Under the pieces are notes generated by a model. It made no database searches and was not told where the DNA came from. It was given only the letters and a program-made list of their open reading frames with translations. A stretch of DNA of 39,464 bases from the NCBI GenBank assembly GCA_026418195.1, contig JAOABU010000044.1, forward strand, positions 1 to 39,464, written 5' to 3'. The number at the start of each line of letters is the position of its first letter. Position 1 is the stretch's first letter. Origin of the DNA: Spirochaetota bacterium (lineage in GTDB: Bacteria; Spirochaetota; Spirochaetia; DTKZ01). Both the position numbers and the translations under genes were made by a program. Positions 24,880 to 31,875 of this stretch are shown here, piece by piece.

Positions 24880-25727
24880 ACCTTCAGTATACCACAAGAG
24901 TTAGGGAGGAAGGGTTTGGCAAAGGAATCTTCGATCCACATTCCTTCTGAAGACCGGCCCAGGGATCGATCGGGAATCGAAGGGCCATGGAAATCAGAAC
25001 CCGCACTGACTAGAAGTCCTAACCGGTCTGCCATGGCTTCCCATTGGGCTCCCACTGCCTTTGTAACCCTAGGATGATACGCTTCAATCCCGTCGACTCC
25101 CATATCTTTGTACATACGGAGCACGGTTTCTGCTTGTTGGGATCCAAGACATAGGGTATCAGGATGGGCTATGAGAGCTTTCCCACCTCCGGAATGGATC
25201 AAGTCCACCCCTTCTTTGAGAGAAGGTGCTTTTTTCTTGGCGTAGTACGGTTTTCCCGGTGAAATAAACCGATGGAAAGCGTCCTCAATGGAATAGGCGA
25301 TTCCCTTCTGTACTAGATATTGAGCGATGTGAGGTCTTCCCACAATAGCTCCCCCCGCTAACTTCTTGATCTCCTCGTATTCTACAACAATTCCATCGGC
25401 TTGCATTTTAGCAAGAATGAGTAGGTTACGCTCCAATCGCTGAGCTTGAAGAACTTGTAGTTTTTTCCAGAAAGCTCCTTTCCAATCCCAGATCCCCAAC
25501 CCTAGTAGATGGAATTCTCCCCCCTCATACTCGATTTCGATTTCTATGCCTGGAATAAAGGTAATGCCTTTTTCGCTACAGACCCTCTCGGCTTCCAATA
25601 GACCGTCTATGGTGTCATGATCCGTTATGGCCAATACGTTCAATTTAAGACGGAGAGCCTCTTCCACCAGTTGTGTGGGAGTATAGGTACCATCCGAAGC
25701 ACTGGTATGGGTATGCAGGTCTATCAC
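24876..25727 (-). CDS. PHP-domain phosphoesterase
   Basis: A 283-residue protein of the PHP family (polymerase and histidinol phosphatase fold), likely a metal-dependent phosphatase or nucleotidase. Metal ligands are in DLHTHTSASDGTYTP, LAITDHDTIDGL, GIEIEIEYEGGEFHLLGLG, ALIAHPDTL and SAGSDFHGP; these five boxes cover the usual trinuclear site. Relatives such as the 3',5'-nucleoside bisphosphate phosphatase/RNase AM type have the same length. The frame is open from 25829 and an ATG exists at 25736, but GTG 25727 gives the family's usual start (IDLHTHTSASDG at once) and stands seven bases after a -10-like box. The stop overlaps the mlaE start. Why a PHP enzyme leads a lipid-transport operon is unclear. 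Confidence 0.88.
   Translation of the reverse strand: MIDLHTHTSASDGTYTPTQLVEEALRLKLNVLAITDHDTIDGLLEAERVCSEKGITFIPGIEIEIEYEGGEFHLLGLGIWDWKGAFWKKLQVLQAQRLERNLLILAKMQADGIVVEYEEIKKLAGGAIVGRPHIAQYLVQKGIAYSIEDAFHRFISPGKPYYAKKKAPSLKEGVDLIHSGGGKALIAHPDTLCLGSQQAETVLRMYKDMGVDGIEAYHPRVTKAVGAQWEAMADRLGLLVSAGSDFHGPSIPDRSLGRSSEGMWIEDSFAKPFLPNSCGILKV
24886..24894 (-). promoter_or_regulatory. Possible extended -10 promoter before mlaE
   Basis: On the minus strand TGGTATACT (an extended -10 motif, TGn plus TATACT) ends six bases before ATG 24879, inside the last codons of the PHP gene. No good -35 box lies 17 bases upstream. It could give mlaE its own leaderless transcript, but coincidence with the coding sequence is quite possible. 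Confidence 0.25.
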
Positions 25728-25734
25728 ACGACCC

Positions 25735-25763
25735 ATTGCACCGGAAAAACCCTTTTCCGTCAA
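25735..25763 (-). promoter_or_regulatory. Putative promoter of the PHP-mla operon, close to the start codon
   Basis: On the minus strand TTGACG (complement of 25758-25763) and TGCAAT (complement of 25735-25740) are 17 bases apart. The -10 box overlaps the ATG at 25736 and ends seven bases before GTG 25727, so the transcript would begin near the GTG and exclude the ATG. No ribosome-binding site is seen. Confidence 0.45.
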
Positions 25764-25816
25764 GGCATTCAGAAAAAATGTTCCGTTTTTAAGTCCTTTC
25801 GCCGATACTAGAAAGC

Positions 25817-27043
25817 GTGGAATACTCACTTACCAAAGCAACAGTGGTACTCAATTCGACTCACATCCTTCATCAACCCATTGCCATAAAAGGGAAGAGA
25901 ATCGCTGCTGTGGGTAAAGTCGAAGGGATTCCGATCGATCTGCAGAATGAATGCATTGTGTATCCTGCCTTGATCAATATCCATGATCACCTGCGAGGAG
26001 ATTACCTCCCTAGAGTAGGGCCGCCTGAAGGGACTTTCTATTTAAATTGGTCTGAATGGGACAAAGATTTAAAAACCTCTAGGGTGTTCCAGGAACGGGC
26101 AAACATCTCCTTGATGGATTCCTATCTGTTAGGAGCGTACAAGAACCTTTTCTCGGGGGTCTGTACAGTGAACGATCATTTTCCCCATGAGTTCAACGAA
26201 CCCTTTCTGGATAAACTACCTATTCGGGTGATACGAGAGTATGCCCTTGCCCATGAATGTTCTTCTTTCGATCTGAAGTGGGGGGATGGGATTGTGACCG
26301 AGCATCGAAGGGCCTTGAAACGGGGGCATCCGTTCATTACGCACCTGGAAGAAGGGTTCGACGAAGAATCTCAACAGGGGATCGAGATTCTTCTGGAAAC
26401 AGGAAGCCTCGATGAGCATGCGGTATTGATCCATTGTATTGGATTTTCCGATGAGGATATTCGAAGAGTTAGGAAGGCCGGTGCCCATGTGGTTTGGTGT
26501 CCAGCTTCCAATATGTTCATGTTCAACGTAACCTGTAAGATTCGAAAAATTCTGCGAGCGGGCGTCAATGTCAGTATTGGAACCGATTCGACCCATACAG
26601 GTTCCATAAATCTTCTAGAGGAATTACGGTACGCTCGATCTCTTTACCGAACCATGTACGGAGAGGATCTTCCTGCCAGAACTCTTTTCGAGATGGTGAC
26701 GCAGAATCCTGCAAAAGCTTTACGTAGGGAGGATTCGATAGGGACCCTCGAAATAGGAAAGTGGGCAGATATTTTGGTAGTGAAACAGATCGAAGAGGAC
26801 CCCTTCGAGACGTTACTAAAAATGAACCTAGAAGATATTGAGCTATTAGTTCTAGCCGGTATACCGATCCTTGGTTCCGATCGATGCATAGCTCTTTTCC
26901 AGAAAAAAGAAAAAGATTATACTAGCATTGCATTGAAAGGATGTAAGAGAACGGTCATAGGGGATCCCATGGCTTTGCTGCAACGGGTTCGGGAAAAGGT
27001 AGGTTACCCAAAAGTCCTAGACTATATGCCGTTGCAAGGGTAA
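25817..27043 (+). CDS. Amidohydrolase-superfamily protein (cytosine/adenosine deaminase-related)
   Basis: A 408-residue metal-dependent hydrolase of the TrzN/SAH-deaminase-like group. Metal ligands: the first His pair is in NIHDHLRGD, a later His in FITHLEEGF, another in VLIHCIGF, and the Asp in IGTDSTHTGSINLLEELRYA. The N-terminal strand domain (IAIKGKRIAAVG) and C-terminal GTLEIGKWADILVVK are typical. The first motif reads HDH rather than the usual HTH. The start is GTG 25817, the only start close to the family N-terminus, with no clear Shine-Dalgarno; GATACT ends seven bases upstream. It is divergent from the PHP gene. A cNMP-binding/TPR gene follows after 12 bases. Likely a deaminase or chlorohydrolase-like enzyme; substrate unknown. 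Confidence 0.85.
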   Translation: MEYSLTKATVVLNSTHILHQPIAIKGKRIAAVGKVEGIPIDLQNECIVYPALINIHDHLRGDYLPRVGPPEGTFYLNWSEWDKDLKTSRVFQERANISLMDSYLLGAYKNLFSGVCTVNDHFPHEFNEPFLDKLPIRVIREYALAHECSSFDLKWGDGIVTEHRRALKRGHPFITHLEEGFDEESQQGIEILLETGSLDEHAVLIHCIGFSDEDIRRVRKAGAHVVWCPASNMFMFNVTCKIRKILRAGVNVSIGTDSTHTGSINLLEELRYARSLYRTMYGEDLPARTLFEMVTQNPAKALRREDSIGTLEIGKWADILVVKQIEEDPFETLLKMNLEDIELLVLAGIPILGSDRCIALFQKKEKDYTSIALKGCKRTVIGDPMALLQRVREKVGYPKVLDYMPLQG

Positions 27044-27055
27044 ATAGAGGAGACT

Positions 27056-28081
27056 ATGGCACCAAAAGCGATGACTTTCAAAGCAAACTCAGTCATCTAT
27101 TTTAAAGGGGACATCAGCGACAAAATCTACATCCTTAAGTCCGGCAAAGTGAGTATGAACTCGGAGGATATCGAAACAGGCCAAGAAGTACGGGATCTTA
27201 TTCAAACCGGAGAGTTTTTCGGGGTAAAGTCAGCTTTAGGAAAGTATCCTCGCGAGGAAAGTGCAGTAGTATTGAGTGATGCGGAAGTGATCCAATTCAC
27301 TGTACCTGAGTTCGAACAATTCGTGGCTCAGAACACCCGTGTGATCATGAAGATGTTAAAGGTTTTTTCGAACCAACTGCGTAGGATCCATGCAAGGGTC
27401 AGTAGTCTTCTGGTCACAGAGGAAAAGACGGATCCAGAGAGCGGCCTTTTTGGAATCGGACAGTACTACCTAAATAAAAAGATGTATGCTCAAGCCCTTT
27501 ACGTGTTTCGTCGATACTTGACCTACTATCCATCAGGTAAGTTTGCTAGGGAAGCTGCCAATAATATCGCTTTGGCCGAACAGTATGCTCAAAAGTATGG
27601 CCAAGGCAAAGGACCTGAAATCGGATCATCTACTCCTGTTCCAGAGAAACATCCCACAGGGCCTACTCCCGCTGCTGCACGTGCGGAACTATCGGATGTG
27701 GCCAAAGTTTTCTACAATGGAGTTAGTTTGTTTGGGCAAAACAAGTTCCAAGAAGCTTTGGATGAGTTTAAAAAAGTAGCGGAGCAGAGGGAAGATGAAG
27801 AGTATTCGGTGAAGGCTCTCTTCGAAATTGGAAGGTGCCTATTCCAATTGAAACAATTCGATGCTGCTATTCGACAGTTTTCGGGCTTGATACAAAAGTA
27901 TCCTAAATTACCGGACCTACCAGAGGCCCTCTATTACATCGGCCAATGTTACGAGGGAAAGGGTGAGGGGGATCGAGCAATAGGCTTCTATAAAAAGATC
28001 CTTACTATGACGACCGAAGCTGATCCGGTCCAACGAAAGGTGAAGAAAGCCTTACGAGCATTGGAGGAAAAGTCCAAATGA
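27056..28081 (+). CDS. Cyclic-nucleotide-binding domain fused to TPR repeats
   Basis: A 341-residue cytoplasmic protein. Residues ~1-115 are a cNMP-binding (Crp-like) beta-barrel: FKANSVIYFKGDISDKIYILKSGKVSM, then GEFFGVKSALGKYPREESAVVLSDAEVIQF. No winged helix follows; instead tetratricopeptide units lie at ~135-185 (GQYYLNKKMYAQALYVFRRYLTYYPSGKFA) and ~215-335 (FYNGVSLFGQNKFQEALDEFKK, LFEIGRCLFQLKQFDAAIRQFSGLI, ALYYIGQCYEGKGEGDRAIGFYKKIL), separated by a Pro-rich linker. The barrel lacks an obvious RxAx(T/S) cAMP-contact motif, so the ligand is uncertain. GAGGAG precedes ATG 27056. It overlaps the next, DNA-binding, Crp-like gene by four bases, suggesting that the two proteins work together. 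Confidence 0.87.
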   Translation: MAPKAMTFKANSVIYFKGDISDKIYILKSGKVSMNSEDIETGQEVRDLIQTGEFFGVKSALGKYPREESAVVLSDAEVIQFTVPEFEQFVAQNTRVIMKMLKVFSNQLRRIHARVSSLLVTEEKTDPESGLFGIGQYYLNKKMYAQALYVFRRYLTYYPSGKFAREAANNIALAEQYAQKYGQGKGPEIGSSTPVPEKHPTGPTPAAARAELSDVAKVFYNGVSLFGQNKFQEALDEFKKVAEQREDEEYSVKALFEIGRCLFQLKQFDAAIRQFSGLIQKYPKLPDLPEALYYIGQCYEGKGEGDRAIGFYKKILTMTTEADPVQRKVKKALRALEEKSK

Positions 28082-28725
28082 ATTTGAATTTGGCAGCCTT
28101 CGAACGGTTCGCTGTCCGGTTTCAGAAAGGGGATATTATCTTTGTCGAGTATGAACCAGGGGATAGTTTCTACCTAATCCAGTCGGGAAGGGTTCAAATC
28201 TCCAAGATCATGGGGAATATAGAGAAAACCCTCGATATTCTTTATCCGGGGGAGATCTTTGGCGAGATGGCGATTCTGGAGGAAGCCCCTCGCTCTGCTA
28301 ACGCAATCGCGTTGGATAACGTGAAAGCTCTTGAGTTCAACCGAGCGAACTTCGAGATCCTCATGCGAGGGAACCCTGCGATCGCATTGAAACTTCTGAA
28401 ACTTTTCACCAAACGAATCTACGATCAGAGAAGGCGTTTCATGATTCTTACCCTGGACGACATTCAGGCGCGAGTGATGGATGTGTTCTTGATGCTAGCA
28501 GAAACCGACGCGGGGGGTCAGCAAGAAGGAGAAAAGCGGGAGTTCAAGACTACGATTGACGATATTGCCCACTGGGCTGGCTTACCTACGGAGAAGTGCA
28601 GGGAAGTGATCAATCACTTCATGAATCAACGCCGAATCGAAGTGCTCCCGGATAAGATCATCGTAAAGAACCTGAACGAGTTTGCCCGGTTCGTGAACTC
28701 TCGGAGAAAGACTTTGGCTACGTAA
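28078..28725 (+). CDS. Crp/Fnr-family transcriptional regulator
   Basis: A 215-residue regulator. The cNMP-binding barrel includes GDIIFVEYEPGDSFYLIQSGRVQISK and LYPGEIFGEMAILEEAPRSANAIA, where the GEMAxLxxxPRSANA stretch matches the phosphate-binding cassette of Crp proteins. A long helix (ALKLLKLFTKRIYDQRRRFMIL) leads to a winged-helix domain (~155-200) containing TTIDDIAHWAGLPTEKCREVINHFMNQRRIEV. A cyclic nucleotide is therefore a plausible ligand, unlike for the upstream partner. ATG overlaps the upstream stop, with AGGA about eight bases before it. Targets are unknown. Confidence 0.92.
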   Translation: MNLNLAAFERFAVRFQKGDIIFVEYEPGDSFYLIQSGRVQISKIMGNIEKTLDILYPGEIFGEMAILEEAPRSANAIALDNVKALEFNRANFEILMRGNPAIALKLLKLFTKRIYDQRRRFMILTLDDIQARVMDVFLMLAETDAGGQQEGEKREFKTTIDDIAHWAGLPTEKCREVINHFMNQRRIEVLPDKIIVKNLNEFARFVNSRRKTLAT

Positions 28726-28765
28726 GTTTTCGGCTACTTCGATTCTATCCTTTTCAGGAGAACCT

Positions 28766-30433
28766 GTGGCAAAAGCGCATCGCCCCTATTACTGGAAAAC
28801 CCAACGACATTTAAACCGATACAAGGAAATCATTTCTGTCTTAATAAAATACGGGTTTGGGGACATTCTTCAGCATCCAAAAGTTCTGGTTCGACCAGTG
28901 AACGTGATTCGAAACCTGAAGATTTCCCGTTGGGAGCGGATCCGGCGTGTATTGGAGGAACTTGGAATTACCTTTATCAAACTTGGTCAACTGTTGAGTA
29001 ACCGACCCGACCTCCTTCCCCCAGAACTGGTAGAAGAACTGGAAAAACTCCAATCTGATGTTCCTCCCTTTCCCACCGAGGAAGCCATTCGATTGATCGA
29101 ATCGGAGTATGGTGTACCCCTCGAAAAACGCTTCGTAGAGTTCTCGACCACCCCCATTGCAGCAGCTTCCATTGCCCAGGTTCATACTGCAGTACTTCCT
29201 ACCGGAGAATCGGTAGTAGTCAAGGTTCAACGACCAGGCTTGGAAGAAGTAATCCGAACCGACTTAGAAATCATGCGGACCTTTGCCCATCTGATTCAGG
29301 GGCTCTTCCTTAAGTCGGAAACCATCAACCCATTGGCAATCATCGATGAGTTCGGTCGTTCTTTGGAAAGGGAAATTGACTTCTGGGTGGAAGCTGCCCA
29401 TTTGGAACGGTTCGCCAACCTGTTTGCCGACAATCCCCATGTGTACGTTCCTCGCTTATATAAAGAATACACCACTCGTCGCGTACTTGTGATGGAGAGA
29501 ATTCAGGGGATTCGAATTACCGATGTTCCGGCATTGCTCGCCTCTGGAAACCATCCCAAGCGGATCGCTCGGTTTGGTGCGGAAGTCGTTTTGGAACAAG
29601 TGTTTAGGTTTGGGTTCTTCCATGCGGATCCGCATCCCGGGAACATGTTCGTGCTGGAGAACGACCGAATCTGTTTCATTGACTTTGGGATGATGGGGGT
29701 AATTCTACCAAGGCACAGGGAAATCCTCAACGAGATCATGGTAGCCATGATCGATCGGGATGAGAGACGTATGGCACGTGGACTGTTGGAATTAGCGAGT
29801 CGAAAGACGATCCCCAATCTAGCGCAACTGGAATACGATCTGTATGAATTGTTAGAATTATATGGGAACCGTCCGTTAAAAGACATTCAATTAGGGGAAC
29901 TCATCCAGAAACTCCTTCGACTGATCCTCTTCTACCATATTCCCTTGCCGCCGGGCTTTTTCCTGCTTTCCAAGGCACTGGTTACAATGGAAGGGGTTGG
30001 GCTCCAGCTAGATCCAGAGTTTAACCTATTACTCCAGATGGAACCTATTGTGCGAAAGATGTTTCGGATGGAATTCTCACCGGAATCGGTATATCAGGAA
30101 GTGAGGAGACAGTCTCTGCAGATTGTGGCCCTTTTGCGGAACTGGCCTTTCGATCTTAAGGAGATTGTAGAGAAGGTGAAAGAGGGGAGGCTGGTCCTCG
30201 AGTTGGATTCTAAGAACCTCGTCCCCATTCTTCGAGAATGGGATATCATCTCCAATAGACTTAGCTTTTCTATTGTGCTAGCCGCGCTAGTGGTTGGGTC
30301 TTCCATCGTGATCAATGCAAAAGTACCTCCTCTCTGGGGAGATTTTTCCGTGATCGGGGTGTTAGGATTTCTAGTAGCAGGTTTGATCGGATTCTGGCTT
30401 CTTTTATCAATTTTAAGGAAAAAGAAGATGTGA
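28766..30433 (+). CDS. ABC1/UbiB (AarF) family protein kinase-like protein
   Basis: A 555-residue member of the UbiB/ABC1/ADCK family of atypical kinases linked to quinone and lipid metabolism. The KxGQ motif is FIKLGQLLSNRPDLLPPEL (~71-89), the Ala-rich loop is AAASIAQVHTA, the Lys is in VVVKVQRPG, the ExD motif in REIDFWVEAAH, the catalytic loop is HADPHPGNMF and the metal motif is IDFGMMG. Two C-terminal hydrophobic helices (SIVLAALVVGSSIVI and IGVLGFLVAGLIGFWLLLSIL) anchor it in the membrane. GTG 28766 has CAGGAG five bases upstream. No ubiquinone or menaquinone genes are in the window. It lies 40 bases after the Crp-like gene, probably in the same unit. Confidence 0.94.
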   Translation: MAKAHRPYYWKTQRHLNRYKEIISVLIKYGFGDILQHPKVLVRPVNVIRNLKISRWERIRRVLEELGITFIKLGQLLSNRPDLLPPELVEELEKLQSDVPPFPTEEAIRLIESEYGVPLEKRFVEFSTTPIAAASIAQVHTAVLPTGESVVVKVQRPGLEEVIRTDLEIMRTFAHLIQGLFLKSETINPLAIIDEFGRSLEREIDFWVEAAHLERFANLFADNPHVYVPRLYKEYTTRRVLVMERIQGIRITDVPALLASGNHPKRIARFGAEVVLEQVFRFGFFHADPHPGNMFVLENDRICFIDFGMMGVILPRHREILNEIMVAMIDRDERRMARGLLELASRKTIPNLAQLEYDLYELLELYGNRPLKDIQLGELIQKLLRLILFYHIPLPPGFFLLSKALVTMEGVGLQLDPEFNLLLQMEPIVRKMFRMEFSPESVYQEVRRQSLQIVALLRNWPFDLKEIVEKVKEGRLVLELDSKNLVPILREWDIISNRLSFSIVLAALVVGSSIVINAKVPPLWGDFSVIGVLGFLVAGLIGFWLLLSILRKKKM

Positions 30434-30444
30434 AAACTGAAGAT

Positions 30445-30516
30445 AGCCAGAAGTGGGAATCGAACCCACGACCCACGCTTTACGAGAGCGTTGCTCTGCC
30501 CCTGAGCTATTCTGGC
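30445..30516 (-). tRNA. tRNA-Thr (CGT anticodon)
   Basis: The minus strand folds as a standard 72-base tRNA: acceptor GCCAGAA pairs with TTCTGGC, D-stem GCTC/GAGC, anticodon stem ACGCT/AGCGT around loop CTCGTAA, and T-stem GTGGG/CCCAC around TTCGAAT. The anticodon is CGT, reading ACG (Thr). The discriminator base is T and CCA is not encoded. A good sigma70-type promoter lies about 28 bases upstream. Confidence 0.95.
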
Positions 30517-30543
30517 ACGTAATTCTATCCGCTGTTTCGGGAT

Positions 30544-30571
30544 ATTATCAAACGAAGGGGTTGAATGTCAA
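30544..30571 (-). promoter_or_regulatory. Promoter of tRNA-Thr
   Basis: On the minus strand TTGACA (complement of 30566-30571) is followed after 16 bases by GATAAT (complement of 30544-30549). Transcription would begin about 20 bases before the tRNA 5' end. It lies between the LysM gene stop and the tRNA. Confidence 0.75.
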
Positions 30572-30592
30572 TTCAAAGGGTCGGAGGTGAGC

Positions 30593-31513
30593 TTATATCC
30601 TTGGTGCCTCTTCTGGACGTACGGGTTTTCCGTCCTTATACACCAGGAAATAGAGATCCGGTGTCTGATTGTATGGGTTCACCCCCAACGTACCGATTCG
30701 CTGACCTTTTTCCACCAAATCCCCGGGTTCCACGTTGGTAGTTTCGTTACCGGCATATACATAGAGGTACCCTTGATCGGATTGAATGATTACCACTTTC
30801 CCGAAACCCCGATACGGCCCAACCCAAGCTACCTTTCCTGAGGACACGGAATACACAGGATCCCCTGCTTTCCCTTGGAAGGAAATTCCTTCTAGCTTCC
30901 CGGTCAGTTCCTTTCGGGTGCCTGGATGGGGCCAATAGATGTTTTTTACCTGCGGAGAACTTTCCTTCGAACTAACCGTGCTAACTCCCGTTCCAGATGG
31001 ATCGCCGAGTACACCCTTCTTCTGTTGGGGATCTTCCGATCTCTGTTTCACGATTTTTTCAGGAGGTTGTGAAGAGGTAGCTTTTTCTTTTGTGACATTC
31101 GCTGGTTGCGATACTTCTGCATGTTTCCCTTCTAGGATTTTCGGTACATAGAGAGTGTCCCCTGGTTTAATGGTGGCCTGTGGCTGAAGGTTGTTGAGGG
31201 ACAGGAGGACTTCTACTTTGACTCCCATCTTTCTCGCGATCCCATACAGGGTATCTCCCTTTTGTACTAGGTATACGTTGGGGATGATAAGGTTCGTTCC
31301 TACTCGTACCTTGGAAGGATCGTTGATCCCATTGGCTTTCAATATCGCTTCCAGGGGAACCTTGAATTGTCGGGAGATGCTGTAAAGAGTCTCTCCCTCT
31401 TTAATGGAGTACTGGTAGGTTTCCTGTGCTTGCAAAGTAAGGGAGAACAGGAAAAAGAACATGGAAATGAGGAGTCCCAACAAACCGAAGTATCCCGACT
31501 CAGTATTCTTCAT
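30593..31513 (-). CDS. LysM protein with degenerate M23 (LytM) domain
   Basis: A 306-residue exported protein: signal peptide (~1-30, ending LQAQ), two LysM peptidoglycan-binding modules (~34-79 with EGETLYSISRQFKV and ~81-125 with KGDTLYGIARKMGV), a Ser/Pro-rich linker, and an M23-type domain (~206-303). The fold signature remains (GDPVYSVSSGKVAWVG, GKVVIIQS, GDLVEKGQRIGTLG), but the zinc ligands are gone: the HxxxD site reads LEGIS, the GH position reads YAGN and the HxH motif reads DLYFLV. It is probably a non-catalytic LytM factor like the EnvC or NlpD activators of amidases. Start choice is open between ATG 31513 and ATG 31528; neither has a clear ribosome site. Confidence 0.88.
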   Translation of the reverse strand: MKNTESGYFGLLGLLISMFFFLFSLTLQAQETYQYSIKEGETLYSISRQFKVPLEAILKANGINDPSKVRVGTNLIIPNVYLVQKGDTLYGIARKMGVKVEVLLSLNNLQPQATIKPGDTLYVPKILEGKHAEVSQPANVTKEKATSSQPPEKIVKQRSEDPQQKKGVLGDPSGTGVSTVSSKESSPQVKNIYWPHPGTRKELTGKLEGISFQGKAGDPVYSVSSGKVAWVGPYRGFGKVVIIQSDQGYLYVYAGNETTNVEPGDLVEKGQRIGTLGVNPYNQTPDLYFLVYKDGKPVRPEEAPRI

Positions 31514-31525
31514 AGGTATTAATAC
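31514..31525. repeat. 12-base perfect palindrome at the LysM gene start
   Basis: GGTATTAATACC is a perfect inverted repeat lying between the two possible start codons of the LysM/M23-like gene. It could be an operator or chance; no second copy was noticed. Confidence 0.3.
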
Positions 31526-31588
31526 CATCGGTGTTTTGGAAGGTATATTTTAGATGAAAGGGAGGGAGTTTAGAGATTTATTCCGCTA

Positions 31589-31661
31589 TCGGGCTGGGGG
31601 GACTTGAACCCCCGGCCTCTTGGTCCCGAACCAAGCGCGCTAGCCACTGCGCTACAGCCCG
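31589..31661 (-). tRNA. tRNA-Pro (CGG anticodon)
   Basis: The minus strand gives a 73-base tRNA: acceptor CGGGCTG pairs with CAGCCCG, D-stem GCGC/GCGC, anticodon stem CTTGG/CCAAG around TTCGGGA, T-stem GGGGG/CCCCC around TTCAAGT. The anticodon is CGG (Pro), the discriminator is A and CCA is not encoded. The T-run of the upstream terminator-like hairpin ends exactly at its first base, leaving no room for its own promoter. Confidence 0.95.
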
Positions 31662-31691
31662 AAAAAAAGAAACCCCCGCGTATGCGGGGGT
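31662..31691 (-). terminator. Terminator-like hairpin between tRNA-Asp and tRNA-Pro
   Basis: On the minus strand an eight-base-pair GC-rich stem (ACCCCCGC/GCGGGGGT, 31672-31691) with a four-base loop is followed by TTCTTTTTTT, which runs directly into tRNA-Pro. Form and T-run fit a Rho-independent terminator for the tRNA-Asp transcript. Confidence 0.8.
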
Positions 31692-31695
31692 GTGA

Positions 31696-31769
31696 CGGGA
31701 GCGACGGGACTTGAACCCGCGATCTCCGGCTTGACAGGCCAGCGCGATAACCAGCTTCGCTACGCCCCC
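31696..31769 (-). tRNA. tRNA-Asp (GTC anticodon)
   Basis: The minus strand folds into a 74-base tRNA: acceptor GGGGGCG with CGCTCCC (one G-T pair), D-stem GCGA/TCGC, anticodon stem CTGGC/GCCGG around CTGTCAA, T-stem GCGGG/CCCGT around TTCAAGT. The anticodon is GTC (Asp) and the discriminator G73 is the Asp identity base. CCA is not encoded. Confidence 0.95.
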
Positions 31770-31782
31770 TTGGGTGGACTGC

Positions 31783-31811
31783 AATATACAGAATTTCCGC
31801 CGTCCTGTCAA
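31783..31811 (-). promoter_or_regulatory. Promoter of the tRNA-Asp (and perhaps tRNA-Pro) transcript
   Basis: On the minus strand TTGACA (complement of 31806-31811), a 17-base spacer and TATATT (complement of 31783-31788) make a near-consensus sigma70 promoter 13 bases before the tRNA-Asp 5' end, so the 5' leader would be only about six bases. Confidence 0.85.
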
Positions 31812-31824
31812 TATAGCACGGATA

Positions 31825-31853
31825 TTGATTCTTTCCCTTGTTTTTGATTAACT
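31825..31853 (+). promoter_or_regulatory. Possible promoter of pdxS
   Basis: TTGATT (31825-31830), a 17-base spacer and TTAACT (31848-31853) precede pdxS by 22 bases. The -35 box is moderate and the -10 box weak. The leader would contain the GGGAGGA ribosome site. Confidence 0.35.
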
Positions 31854-31875
31854 AGATGTACCGGGAGGAAAAACT

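Noticed and set aside
25728-25829. Longer N-terminus of the PHP protein
   Set aside because: It overlaps the divergent amidohydrolase start and adds 34 residues unlike the family, while the promoter-like pair lies inside it.
31578-31811. A 77-codon open frame on the minus strand
   Set aside because: It is the conceptual translation of tRNA-Asp and tRNA-Pro plus their spacer, a well-known artefact.
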